DNA from: UBA7960 sp964624065
Lineage (GTDB): Bacteria > Bacteroidota > Bacteroidia > Bacteroidales > UBA7960
NCBI GenBank assembly: GCA_964624065.1
Contig: CAZUWF010000002.1
Span: 62,001-126,000 of the forward strand
Direction: 5' to 3'
Length of the DNA stretch: 64,000 nucleotides
Made by a program: the position numbers and the translations under genes
Notes under the pieces: generated by a model
Seen by the model: only the letters and a program-made list of their open reading frames with translations
What the model was told of the DNA's origin: nothing
The model's database searches: none
Part shown: positions 35,518 through 44,313 of the stretch, one piece after another
Numbering within the stretch: the stretch's first letter is position 1
How the letters are laid out: each line of letters starts with the position of its first letter

Positions 35518-35589
35518 GGCCCGTTCGTCTAGGGGTTAGGACGCAAGGTTTTCATCCTTGTAACAGGGGTTCGAATCCCCTACGGGCTA
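35518..35589 (+). tRNA. tRNA-Glu (TTC), copy 2
   Basis: 72 nt, identical in sequence to the copy at 35140-35211, again without CCA. It is followed within three bases by a strong terminator, which closes the tRNA-rpsT-tRNA unit. Confidence 0.95.
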
Positions 35590-35591
35590 CC

Positions 35592-35622
35592 AAAGGTCTT
35601 TCGCAAGCGAAAGACCTTTTTT
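35592..35622 (+). terminator. Rho-independent terminator after tRNA-Glu copy 2
   Basis: Perfect 12-bp stem AAAGGTCTTTCG/CGAAAGACCTTT with four-base loop CAAG, ending in a run of six T. Confidence 0.92.
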
Positions 35623-35624
35623 CG

Positions 35625-35632
35625 TATTTTTG
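35625..35632 (+). promoter_or_regulatory. TAnnTTTG -7 element for radC
   Basis: TATTTTTG right after the terminator, 44 bases before the radC ATG. Confidence 0.55.
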
Positions 35633-35676
35633 CACTGAAGGTGTGGCTGTAATCCAGCCAAATAAATCCAGGCAGC

Positions 35677-36405
35677 ATGGAAAAAAACAAGAACAACATC
35701 CACCTAGAAGAGCCAGTCAGCAAGCTTACCCGAATAAAGGATTGGGCCCTCAACGACCGCCCACGCGAGAAACTGCTAGAAAAGGGACAAACGGCACTCT
35801 CCGATGCAGAGTTACTTGCAATAATTCTTGGGTCGGGTTCGGCCAGAGAGTCTGCAGTGGACCTGGCCAAAAGAATCCTGGCAAGTGTGGGCAACAATCT
35901 TGTGGAACTTTCGCGGCTTGGCATTGCAGAGTTGAAGCGATTCAAGGGGGTAGGGGAGGCAAAATCTATCAACATTATTGCCTCCTTAGAGCTTGGCCGT
36001 CGCCGCCGCCTTAGCCAAACCCTTGAGCGGAAGGTCATAAATTCGAGCCGCGACGTTTTCGAAATAATGCATCCAATCCTCTCCGACCAAGTGTTTGAAG
36101 AGTTTTGGGTTATTACCCTTACTCGTGCAAACAGGGTCAAAAGCACTTTCAGGATAAGCGAGGGTGGTATTGGCGGAACAATTGCCGACCCCAAGAAGAT
36201 ATTCAAGAGGGCAATTGACGACCACGCTTCGGCCTTGATACTTTGCCACAACCATCCCAGCGGTAATTGCTTCCCGAGCAATTCAGACAAGGATATTACC
36301 AAAAAGTGCATCGACGCCGGACGACTCCTCGATATGCCAATACTCGACCACGTGATAATTGCACAAGAATCGTTTTTCAGCTTTGCCGACGAAGGATTGA
36401 TTTAG
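35677..36405 (+). CDS. radC: RadC family JAB-domain protein
   Basis: 242 residues. The N-terminal helix-hairpin-helix-like part (LSDAELLAIILGSGSARESA, IAELKRFKGVGEAKSINI) is followed by the JAMM/MPN+ metalloprotease-like domain with ALILCHNHPSGN and the downstream Ser-x-x-Asp (SNSDKDIT) that complete the zinc site. RadC was once thought to act in DNA repair; its true role is not settled. It has its own promoter. A long open frame on the opposite strand (35580-36311) is a shadow. Confidence 0.93.
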   Translation: MEKNKNNIHLEEPVSKLTRIKDWALNDRPREKLLEKGQTALSDAELLAIILGSGSARESAVDLAKRILASVGNNLVELSRLGIAELKRFKGVGEAKSINIIASLELGRRRRLSQTLERKVINSSRDVFEIMHPILSDQVFEEFWVITLTRANRVKSTFRISEGGIGGTIADPKKIFKRAIDDHASALILCHNHPSGNCFPSNSDKDITKKCIDAGRLLDMPILDHVIIAQESFFSFADEGLI

Positions 36406-36816
36406 GTTCGCAGATTTCAAATTACCCATTGGAGGGGTGGCGCATTTGAACCTTGATGCTTAAGTGTCCAAATAAACCACGCGCAAAATCAAATCTATTT
36501 ACCTTGGAATTTAAAAAGTAAAATACTGCAACCACCATACTTGCAATACTTTGACAATATTAATTCTGATACCCTTATTTGCTGAAGTGTTTGTTATTGG
36601 AAGCCAGGGGATGATTGTTTTGAAAATATTTTGCACATTTCGGACAAGAAGGCTAAGAGGTTTGTTTGGCAAAGTGTTCGATTTGCAAATTTTTGAAAAA
36701 TCTAAATCGGAGAGCTCATTGATAATTATAACCGGTGGGGAAACAATAAAGAGTCAAATATTTCGGATTTAAAATATTTTTTGCCCATCTTTTTCGTTTG
36801 AAAGCAAAAAGTAATC
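36406..36816. other. Intergenic region before the DUF3078 protein gene
   Basis: About 410 AT-rich bases without a supported gene. TATTTTTTG near 36775 is one T longer than the TAnnTTTG consensus and could be a weak promoter for the downstream gene; nothing else was recognised. Confidence 0.45.
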
Positions 36817-38688
36817 ATGGTAAAAGATTTTTGTAAAATCCTGTTTATAGTAGCTATTGCAGGCCACTTTGCCGCATTTGGCCAGGGTTCCTCGAGGTCA
36901 AAGGAGAATGCCACAAGGGCTTTTGAGTACCTCAATGGGATCATTGACGACCATAAGCTTTGGGTAAGCGAGGGCGATACGTTGCGATTGTCCATACAGC
37001 GATTGGCAAATCACTTTAGCGAACCATTCGACAGCGTAAGGGTGCGGCTGGAAAAATTAGATCTTAGCACGGTCAAGGTCGGGTCAAAGTCAATTATTCG
37101 TTCTGACACCATACCTGTAAGGTGGCTTGACAAAACCAATTTCATAGTTGATACCTTCAATTTGGAAAAAAATCCCATAGTTACTCGCAAAACTTTGGTT
37201 ACACGAGTGCTTGATACAGGGACTGCCTTAACACCTGAAAAATTATTGCAGGACAAGGACTTGCTAGAAAGGACTTTCAAGGTTGTCGACACCATTGTTG
37301 AATCGGTCATTGACAGGCGTTACCTTGACTCTCGCAAAATCACCCTCCATACCCACGAAAATGGCAAGGTATTTCCCCCGTTGCTACCCGTTGGCAGCAA
37401 CAAAACCTACCGCCTAACTCCAGATTTGAAAAAGATTGTTGTTTCTGCTTACTCCGAGGCCTTTTATCCCCTTGACCAATCACCATTTAGGCTGTTTAGG
37501 AATGTGGGGCAACCGCGGGAAATTTCCGATGCCATAGAGGTCCTTTTGAAGCATACTCAAGAGCGCGACAGCATTTTGGTTCACATAAGCGACACCCGGG
37601 GTGGTAGGTTGCCCGTGTGGCTCACCAACGGAAGCGATCGGTTTCAAAGGTACTGGGTCAAGAACTCCAAGAGCGACTCCATAAGCGTATGGATTGGCAA
37701 TCCCTCCTTGCGCGACGTTGTAATGATTCTCGAGGACGAGGTTTTCATTGTCCGGGTTGCGGTGAGGCACGACGAGAATTTTCAACTGCTATCATCACCT
37801 CCCCAAAGAAGCCTGGCAAGGGTTGCGCCCCTGAGGGATCCACCAAAACTATGGACAAGCGGATTTGTGGGGTCATTGACACTCAACCAGAACTACCTTT
37901 CAAATTGGGCAAGAGGAGGTACTAGCTCCGTCTCCGGGTTGGCTGACTTGCTGCTAAGGGCAAGGTATAACAATACCGAGAACAAAACCAACTGGGAGAA
38001 CAGCGCCCAGTTGCGCTTCGGCACCATTAGAACAAAGGAAAACGACAGGGTATTGCTTAGAACAAGCACCGATATTTTGGAGGTAAACTCGAAATTCAAC
38101 AAGCAGCTATCGGGCAAGGTTGATTTTAGTACCTTAATGTACTTCAGAACCCAGGTGGCAAAAAACTTCAAGCAGCCAAACAACGAGCAATTGGTCTCCA
38201 AATTTCTGAATCCAGGCACTTTTACAGTAGGTATGGGTTTTGAGTACAAGCCCTTAAAGGGGTCAAGTATTAACTTTTCGTTGCTGTCATACCGAAACAC
38301 CTTCGTTCTAGACACACTTACCATCAATCAGACCGCATTTGGCATAGACAAGGACAGAAGGTCAAGGCAAGAAATGGGAGGGCAATTACTTGTGAGAAAT
38401 GCAGTAGATGTAACCCAAGACCTCAAGGTAAATAACTCGCTGCGTTTTTTTTCAAATTACCTTGTCAATCCCTTAAAAGTTGACGTTAACTGGGAACTCG
38501 GTATTACGCAACGAATAAGCTGGTTTTTTTCCGTAAGGTTCAATTTCCACATGATATACGACGAGAAAGTTCTCTTTCCGGTATTTGATAACGGGCAACC
38601 AGTTTTGTTGCCGGATGGTACCCAGAAAAGAGAGCCCAAAGCTCAAATCAATCAGTTGGTGGGGATAACCTTGTCGCTATCCCTTTAG
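36817..38688 (+). CDS. Outer-membrane protein with C-terminal DUF3078 barrel and long unknown N-terminus
   Basis: 623 residues with a signal peptide (LFIVAIAGHFAAFGQ). From about residue 345 the sequence matches DUF3078 barrels: LWTSGFVGSLTLNQNYLSNW, ARGGTSSVSGLADLL, then amphipathic beta strands to the C-terminal ITLSLSL. Residues 25-340 are an extension I do not recognise. It begins helical and charged (TRAFEYLNGIIDDHKLWVSE) and continues as mixed alpha/beta with a YRLTPDLKKIVVSAYSEAF segment. Usual DUF3078 proteins are about half this length, from memory. Function unknown; location is likely the outer membrane. Confidence 0.8.
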   Translation: MVKDFCKILFIVAIAGHFAAFGQGSSRSKENATRAFEYLNGIIDDHKLWVSEGDTLRLSIQRLANHFSEPFDSVRVRLEKLDLSTVKVGSKSIIRSDTIPVRWLDKTNFIVDTFNLEKNPIVTRKTLVTRVLDTGTALTPEKLLQDKDLLERTFKVVDTIVESVIDRRYLDSRKITLHTHENGKVFPPLLPVGSNKTYRLTPDLKKIVVSAYSEAFYPLDQSPFRLFRNVGQPREISDAIEVLLKHTQERDSILVHISDTRGGRLPVWLTNGSDRFQRYWVKNSKSDSISVWIGNPSLRDVVMILEDEVFIVRVAVRHDENFQLLSSPPQRSLARVAPLRDPPKLWTSGFVGSLTLNQNYLSNWARGGTSSVSGLADLLLRARYNNTENKTNWENSAQLRFGTIRTKENDRVLLRTSTDILEVNSKFNKQLSGKVDFSTLMYFRTQVAKNFKQPNNEQLVSKFLNPGTFTVGMGFEYKPLKGSSINFSLLSYRNTFVLDTLTINQTAFGIDKDRRSRQEMGGQLLVRNAVDVTQDLKVNNSLRFFSNYLVNPLKVDVNWELGITQRISWFFSVRFNFHMIYDEKVLFPVFDNGQPVLLPDGTQKREPKAQINQLVGITLSLSL

Positions 38689-38699
38689 GGATCATTCCG

Positions 38700-39851
38700 T
38701 TATGGCGGGTTGCCAATAGTTGTTCCAACCAGTCTTTTCAGCCTCTCCGCAAAAAGTTGAATTTCAGAGTCTTTTGGGCTTTTCACCAAAGCCTTTTCAA
38801 TCCAATGAAGGGCTTGTTTGTAGTTGGAGATAGCACTTTCCCTTACGGATTGAAATTGCGCAATATTGGCAATGACCCTTGCCCGCTCATCAAATTCAAC
38901 GCCTATGTTGTAGTAGCACGTTGCAATGTTGGCTAAAGGGTTTGAATTGTTTGGAAACTTACCTGTCAATTCTGTGAATATTTCTATGGCTTTTTGGTAT
39001 TGCGATGAATTTTTGAAAACCAAACCTTTGGCATTCAAAAGATCGAAAGAAACCGAATCTTGCCTTGCGATAGCTCCTTCAATGGCTTCTATTGCCTGCG
39101 CCGGATTATTCCTTCCCAAGTGGTAATCGGCCAACACCAACACCAGCCTTTCACTTTTGGGAAATACCTCGATGCTCCTTTCCAACACTTGCTTGGCTCC
39201 CAGGGAATCGCCCTTGCTCAGCATTCCTAAAAAAAGTAGGTGCGATACATTATCGGAATGCCTCATACCCTCCAACCTCCTGAGGTGTACAATTGCCATG
39301 TCGAAGCTCCTATTTTCAAAGGCGGCAACGGCAGCATTGTAAAGAAGGTTGGTGTCGAGCGGAACGGCCGGCAGCTTACTTTCGGTAATATTCAAGGCAA
39401 GATCGAATGCCCTTGAAGATGTTTGGAAGTTTCGTTGGGTAAAGGTCGTGGTACCCATTCGCTGCAAGTCATTTACCAATCTTGTATATTGTGCCCTGAT
39501 TTTTTTTATTAACCCTCCTCCTTTCCCAAATTTGGTGGCCATTTCGTATGATTGGTGTGCCAAGAAAAGTTGGTCGGGATATAGTTCTTGCAACGCTCGC
39601 TCGCTCTTTTTTACTCCTTCTTGATGTGCAGATTGGCAAAGTAGCCCCTTGTAATACCATGTTTCTGGCCACTTTGACGACCTTTTTCCAATTACCAAAT
39701 CGTCAATTATTCCCTTTGCTTCATTGTACTTATGGTTGGTTATAAGGTGATTAACAGTGATGAACTTGCTCTTCTGCAATGGCGTTAAAATGGAACATCC
39801 AGACAAGAATACAATCACTCCAAAAAGGACAAGGAACCGCATGATTCGCAT
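38700..39851 (-). CDS. TPR-repeat lipoprotein
   Basis: 383 residues. Signal with lipobox LSGC (VLFGVIVFLSGCSIL). The rest is helical: TPR-like repeats are visible at about 70-115 (WYYKGLLCQSAH), 165-200 (LLYNAAVAAFENRSFDMAIV), 225-330 (VLVLADYHLGRNNPAQAIEA; LNAKGLVFKNSSQYQKAIEI; ANIATCYYNIG), with a last helical pair near 345. It is probably a scaffold on the periplasmic face of a membrane. An alternative ATG three codons in (MRFLVL) is possible. It converges with the DUF3078 gene, 11 bases apart; no partner is evident. Confidence 0.82.
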   Translation of the reverse strand: MRIMRFLVLFGVIVFLSGCSILTPLQKSKFITVNHLITNHKYNEAKGIIDDLVIGKRSSKWPETWYYKGLLCQSAHQEGVKKSERALQELYPDQLFLAHQSYEMATKFGKGGGLIKKIRAQYTRLVNDLQRMGTTTFTQRNFQTSSRAFDLALNITESKLPAVPLDTNLLYNAAVAAFENRSFDMAIVHLRRLEGMRHSDNVSHLLFLGMLSKGDSLGAKQVLERSIEVFPKSERLVLVLADYHLGRNNPAQAIEAIEGAIARQDSVSFDLLNAKGLVFKNSSQYQKAIEIFTELTGKFPNNSNPLANIATCYYNIGVEFDERARVIANIAQFQSVRESAISNYKQALHWIEKALVKSPKDSEIQLFAERLKRLVGTTIGNPP

Positions 39852-39930
39852 TTTTAAAAAACTTACAATTAACCTAACGTGATAGTCAAAGAAAAATTGG
39901 AAAATGGCTTTATCGAATTACCAGTTTTTG

Positions 39931-39938
39931 TAGTTTTG
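39931..39938 (+). promoter_or_regulatory. TAnnTTTG -7 element for the YjbR-like gene
   Basis: TAGTTTTG, 58 bases before the ATG. Confidence 0.5.
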
Positions 39939-39996
39939 CCCAAGAACTAAAGAAGCCATTTTTACCACTCAGCACCCCACACAAAAACCGCTCATT

Positions 39997-40347
39997 ATGC
40001 ACATTGAAACTTTTCGCGAATATTGCTTGGCGAAAAAGGGGGTTACCGAATGCTTTCCCTTTGACAATAAGACCCTTGTTTTCAAAATTATAGACAAGGT
40101 TTTTGCCCTTGCAGATGTTGAAGAGTTTGTATTGGTAAACCTAAAATGCGACCCCGAATTGGCCATTGAACTTCGCGAAAAATATTCGGGAATAACGGGT
40201 GGCTACCACATGAACAAAAAACATTGGAATTCCGTGGAAGTAAACGGCCCTGTGCCAGACAAGCTGTTTTTTGAATTAATTGACCACTCCTACAATCTGG
40301 TTGCAGCAAAACTTTCAACAAAAAGTAAGAAACTCCTTTCCTGCTAA
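39997..40347 (+). CDS. MmcQ/YjbR family protein
   Basis: 116 residues, the usual size of this family. Features: the N-terminal YCLAKKGVTECFPFDNKTLV, FALADVEEFVLVNLKCDPEL and GYHMNKKHWNSVEVNGPVPD. These proteins have a CyaY-like fold and are thought to be DNA-binding or regulatory, but no firm function is known. Own promoter; the acyl-CoA synthetase gene follows with a separate promoter. Confidence 0.9.
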   Translation: MHIETFREYCLAKKGVTECFPFDNKTLVFKIIDKVFALADVEEFVLVNLKCDPELAIELREKYSGITGGYHMNKKHWNSVEVNGPVPDKLFFELIDHSYNLVAAKLSTKSKKLLSC

Positions 40348-40357
40348 TTTTTTTTCA

Positions 40358-40365
40358 TACCTTTG
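40358..40365 (+). promoter_or_regulatory. TAnnTTTG -7 element for the acyl-CoA synthetase
   Basis: TACCTTTG, 49 bases before the ATG at 40415. Confidence 0.6.
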
Positions 40366-40414
40366 AAATCCATCAAACTTCTGTAATAAGGAAACATCAT
40401 TTTAACCAAAACCA

Positions 40415-42187
40415 ATGGAAGTAACTCGACTTTTTGACATTGTCGAAAGATATTCGCATTTGTGCCCCGGCAAGGCAGATGCCCTTGCAGGCAGGCAAGA
40501 AAACGGTCAGTGGATCAAGTTTTCAACCGAACAATTCAAAACCAACTGCAATTATGTAAGTTACGGGTTGTTGAAGCTGGGTGTGAAAAAGGGATTCAAG
40601 ATTGCCAGCATCACTTTTAACAGACCTGAATGGAATTTCCTTGATGTAGGCGCTCTTCAGATTGGCGCCGTACATGTACCGATTTATCCAACCATAAGCG
40701 ATTCTGACTACCAATATATTCTCGAACACGCAGAGGTTTCCTACATCTTCGTGGCAGGAAGGGAAATGCTTGATAGAATAAAGAAAGTATCGGCAAACAT
40801 TCCGGGCATAAAGGCCATTTACTCATTTCAGAAGGCAGAAGGTTACTTGTGCCTTGACGATCTCATAGATTTGGGTAGGTGTAATGAGAAACCCGAAAAT
40901 TTAACTTCAATCAAGGATTCCATTAAACCCGATGATCTCGCAACCATTATTTACACGTCCGGTACCACTGGCACCCCAAAAGGGGTGATGCTTTCGCATG
41001 GCAACATAATAAGCAACGTACTTGCAGTTAGAGACATCCCACCATACGGGCCCGAGCACAGAGCATTGAGCTTCTTGCCCATTTGCCATATTTACGAGCG
41101 AATGCTCAACTATATGTTTCAGTACAAGGGGATCAGTATGTACTATTTAAGCAATATGGCCTTGATTGGCGACAGCTTGAAGGAAGTTAACCCGCACGTT
41201 TTTACCACGGTACCCCGCCTGCTTGAAAAGGTTTACGACAAGATATTGGCAAAGGGAAGAGCCCTAAAAGGTGTTAGGAAAAATATTTTCTTTTGGGCAA
41301 ATAACATTGGATTGGCATACGAGCACGGGAAGACCTCAAAGAACCCCCTTTATTGGTTGCAACTTAAAATTGCCCGTATCGTTGTTTTTGGCAAGTGGAA
41401 GAAGGCATTGGGAAATAACCTCGACATTGTAGTTTCGGGTGGGGCAGCATTGCAACCAAGATTGTCGAGGGTTTTTTGGGCCGTTGGCCTCAGGGTTTTG
41501 GAAGGTTACGGCCTAACCGAAACCTCGCCTGTAATAGCGGTTGAAAACTTCGATCAAAACGGGCTCAAGTTCGGAACCGTTGGCCCGCCACTCAAGAACA
41601 TCGAAGTTAAGATTGCCGAAGATGGTGAGATTCTTGTAAAAGGGCCTAGCGTGATGCTTGGATACTACAAGGAGCCAGACCTAACCGCCAAGGTTATTGA
41701 CCCGAACGGTTGGTTTCACACTGGCGATATTGGCCGGTTCGAACCTCAGGGTCAATTAAAGATTACTGATCGCAAGAAGATGATTTTCAAAACCTCCTTC
41801 GGAAAGTACATTGCACCGCAAGTTATTGAGAATAAATTTAAAGAATCGCCCTTCATTGACCAATTGATGGTTTTGGGCGAAAACCAGAGATTTGCTGCAG
41901 CCTTGATCGTTCCCGATTTTGCTCATCTAAAATCTTGGTGTCAAGCCAAGGGGATAGAATACACAACCAATGCCGAGATGCTTTTATTGCCCCGCATAAA
42001 AAAAAGGTTCGAAAAAGAAGTTAATCATTTTAACCAGTTCCTTGGCGATTACGAGAAAATAGTTAGGTTTGAGCTAATTGACCACGAGTGGACTATAGAG
42101 GGCAAACAGCTAAGCGCCACACTTAAGGTAAGGCGTACACATAATGGTCAAGTTTATGCCCATCAAATTGACAAGTTGTTTGGGTAG
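40415..42187 (+). CDS. Long-chain fatty acid-CoA ligase (AMP-forming)
   Basis: 590 residues of the ANL superfamily. ATP-binding motif TIIYTSGTTGTPKGVMLSHG; GYGLTETSPV adenylate-binding motif; GWFHTGDIG hinge region and KITDRKKMIFKTSFGKYIAP in the C-terminal lid. The length and the FLPICHIYERMLNYM segment fit the bacterial FACL/FAA1-like (FAR15607-type) long-chain synthetases. It activates free fatty acids for beta-oxidation or phospholipid remodelling. Own promoter; converges on fabG. Confidence 0.92.
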   Translation: MEVTRLFDIVERYSHLCPGKADALAGRQENGQWIKFSTEQFKTNCNYVSYGLLKLGVKKGFKIASITFNRPEWNFLDVGALQIGAVHVPIYPTISDSDYQYILEHAEVSYIFVAGREMLDRIKKVSANIPGIKAIYSFQKAEGYLCLDDLIDLGRCNEKPENLTSIKDSIKPDDLATIIYTSGTTGTPKGVMLSHGNIISNVLAVRDIPPYGPEHRALSFLPICHIYERMLNYMFQYKGISMYYLSNMALIGDSLKEVNPHVFTTVPRLLEKVYDKILAKGRALKGVRKNIFFWANNIGLAYEHGKTSKNPLYWLQLKIARIVVFGKWKKALGNNLDIVVSGGAALQPRLSRVFWAVGLRVLEGYGLTETSPVIAVENFDQNGLKFGTVGPPLKNIEVKIAEDGEILVKGPSVMLGYYKEPDLTAKVIDPNGWFHTGDIGRFEPQGQLKITDRKKMIFKTSFGKYIAPQVIENKFKESPFIDQLMVLGENQRFAAALIVPDFAHLKSWCQAKGIEYTTNAEMLLLPRIKKRFEKEVNHFNQFLGDYEKIVRFELIDHEWTIEGKQLSATLKVRRTHNGQVYAHQIDKLFG

Positions 42188-42321
42188 TGAAGAAGTTCCT
42201 TGATTTTCAAAATTGGTGATGATATTTGGCAGAAGGAGAGGTAACCCGACAATCTTTGGTAGTTATTCACCTTCTTGCTTTTCACACCATTCACTTTTCC
42301 GAGACCCAAAGCCGTGGTTCT

Positions 42322-43068
42322 CTATTTGGTCATTCCGCCGCAAACGGCAATTACCTGACCTGTTACGTATGCCGAAAGGTCAGAACCAAGAAAAACGCAG
42401 ATGTTGGCAACATCGAGGGGGCTACCGGCACGGCGGAGAGGAATCCTCTCGGCCCAGCCTTTTTTAACTTCTTCGGGAAGGGAGGCGGTCATGTCAGTTT
42501 CGATGAATCCTGGAGCAATTGCGTTGCAACGGATGTTACGCGGCCCCAATTCTTGCGCAATTGACTTGGTAAAACCAATCATACCAGCCTTGGAAGCAGA
42601 ATAGTTTGATTGGCCAGCATTTCCGCCAAGTCCAACCACGGAGCTCATATTGATAATGCTTCCGGCACGCTGCTTCAGCATAAATTTTTGTACCGCCTTG
42701 GTTAGATTGAAAACCGATTTGAGATTTACTTGAATAACCAAGTCCCATTGTTCTTCGGTCATACGCATAAGAAGCGTGTCGCGGGTAATGCCGGCATTGT
42801 TTACCAGGATGTCAATCCTACCAAATTCCGCCGCAACTTTATCTGCCAATTCTTCGCTAGCTGCCAATTTGCTTGCATCACTGGCATATCCCTTTGCCTT
42901 AACCCCAAATGATTCAAGTTCTTTTTCCAGCGCAGCTGCATTAACGTCGTAAGTAAGGTCAGAAAATGCCACATTGGCACCTTGTTTTGCAAACTCAACC
43001 GCAATGGCCTTGCCAATTCCTCGTGCACCACCAGTAATTAGTGCAACTTTTCCTTCAAGTAGTGTCAT
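42322..43068 (-). CDS. fabG: 3-oxoacyl-[ACP] reductase
   Basis: 248-residue classical SDR. Cofactor loop TGGARGIGKAIA, NNAG at about 90-93, catalytic Ser143, Tyr156 and Lys160 (NYSASKAGMIGFTKS). The C-terminus SAYVTGQVIAVCGGM is characteristic of FabG, which reduces 3-oxoacyl-ACP in fatty acid synthesis. The ATG at 43068 was chosen because a TACTTTTG promoter lies 20 bases upstream; a TTG three codons earlier would leave almost no leader. Confidence 0.93.
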   Translation of the reverse strand: MTLLEGKVALITGGARGIGKAIAVEFAKQGANVAFSDLTYDVNAAALEKELESFGVKAKGYASDASKLAASEELADKVAAEFGRIDILVNNAGITRDTLLMRMTEEQWDLVIQVNLKSVFNLTKAVQKFMLKQRAGSIINMSSVVGLGGNAGQSNYSASKAGMIGFTKSIAQELGPRNIRCNAIAPGFIETDMTASLPEEVKKGWAERIPLRRAGSPLDVANICVFLGSDLSAYVTGQVIAVCGGMTK

Positions 43069-43088
43069 AATTTTCAAATTTTATTCCG

Positions 43089-43096
43089 CAAAAGTA
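43089..43096 (-). promoter_or_regulatory. TAnnTTTG -7 element for fabG
   Basis: TACTTTTG on the minus strand, 20 bases before the chosen ATG. Confidence 0.6.
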
Positions 43097-43240
43097 GGTT
43101 TTTTAGTTAAACAAAAGGTCAAATAATTGCCAGGTGAGTATTTACATAAGGTGAGGGGTGGTGGTTTTATAGTTATAATCTTAAAACTTTAATCCTAATT
43201 TCTTATTAATCACCAATCATCACTAACTCATTACTAGTTG

Positions 43241-44275
43241 TTAATCAACGGATTCCATCTCGGGCGAGTATTCTCTCATCAAAGCTTCGACTTTCTCAAC
43301 CATTTTTTTGGGGCCAACCATTATTGGAGCCCTTTGGTGGAGTGTTGTTGGCTGTAGCTCCAAAATGCGGTTGAAGCCATCGCTTGCCTTGCCTCCTGCT
43401 TGCTCGGCCAGGAAAGCCATTGGGTTGCACTCGTAAAGGAGTCGAAGCTTTCCGCGCGGTGTTTTCTTGGTGCCAGGATAAAGAAATATTCCTCCCCTAA
43501 TTAAGTTGCGATGAAAATCTGCCACCATAGAGCCAATGTACCTCGAAGTGTAAGGACGGTTGGTTTCTTTGTCCTCCTCCTGCACGTATTTGATATATTT
43601 TTTTATCCCTTCGGGAAAGAAAACGTAATTGCCTTCATTTATGGAGTAGATACTTGCCTTGCAGGGGTAACGCATATTTGGATGTGACAGGCAGAAAATT
43701 CCCACCGATGGATCCAAGGTGAAACCATTCACCCCTTTTCCGGTGGTGTAAACGAGCATAGTTGACGAGCCGTAAATAACGTAACCCGCAGCCACTTGGT
43801 TTACTCCAGGTTGAAGGAGGTCATTTTCAGTAACCCTTCCAACCTCACTTAGGCGATGGTAAATTGAAAATATTGTGCCAATTGAAACGTTGGCCTCGAT
43901 GTTGCTGCTTCCATCCAAGGGGTCAATTGCTATAACGTACTTGCCCAATTCGGAGAAGTCATCATTGAAGGAGATTACATTTTCGTTTTCTTCCGAAGCA
44001 ATTGCGCAGCATTCGCCGCCGCCTTTAAGCATTGTTATGAACATATCATTGGCAAACACATCAAGCTTTTTTTGTGCCTCTCCCTGAATATTGGTTGAGC
44101 CCACCGCGCCCAGAATGTCAACAAGCCCGGCGGCGTTTATCTCCCTATTAACAATCTTGGCGGCCGTGGCAATGTCGTTCATGAGCCGTGTTAGGTTACC
44201 TTTGGCGTGTGGGTACTCTGCTTGCCTTTCTATCACGAACTCCGTTAGGGTTTTTATTTTGTAACGTGCTTGCAT
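43241..44275 (-). CDS. fbp: Fructose-1,6-bisphosphatase class I
   Basis: 344 residues; removes the 1-phosphate of fructose 1,6-bisphosphate in gluconeogenesis. Metal-binding signature VIAIDPLDGSSNIEANVSIG, upstream EENE acidic residues, and the substrate region PYTSRYIGSMVADFHRNLIR with GKLRLLYECNPMAFLAEQAGG. The ADP-ribosylglycohydrolase gene lies 38 bases upstream on the same strand and may be co-transcribed. Confidence 0.96.
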   Translation of the reverse strand: MQARYKIKTLTEFVIERQAEYPHAKGNLTRLMNDIATAAKIVNREINAAGLVDILGAVGSTNIQGEAQKKLDVFANDMFITMLKGGGECCAIASEENENVISFNDDFSELGKYVIAIDPLDGSSNIEANVSIGTIFSIYHRLSEVGRVTENDLLQPGVNQVAAGYVIYGSSTMLVYTTGKGVNGFTLDPSVGIFCLSHPNMRYPCKASIYSINEGNYVFFPEGIKKYIKYVQEEDKETNRPYTSRYIGSMVADFHRNLIRGGIFLYPGTKKTPRGKLRLLYECNPMAFLAEQAGGKASDGFNRILELQPTTLHQRAPIMVGPKKMVEKVEALMREYSPEMESVD

Positions 44276-44313
44276 AATGTTGGGCCTGAAGGTTGGATAA
44301 GAGACTGGAATTT

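Noticed and set aside
35140..35589. Repeated tRNA-Glu sequences as attachment sites of an integrated element
   Set aside because: Both copies are full functional tRNA genes and only rpsT lies between them; there is no integrase.
35580..36311. Long minus-strand open frame of 243 codons opposite radC
   Set aside because: Ser/Arg-rich, domain-less product entirely antisense to a well-supported radC gene and running into the tRNA terminator.
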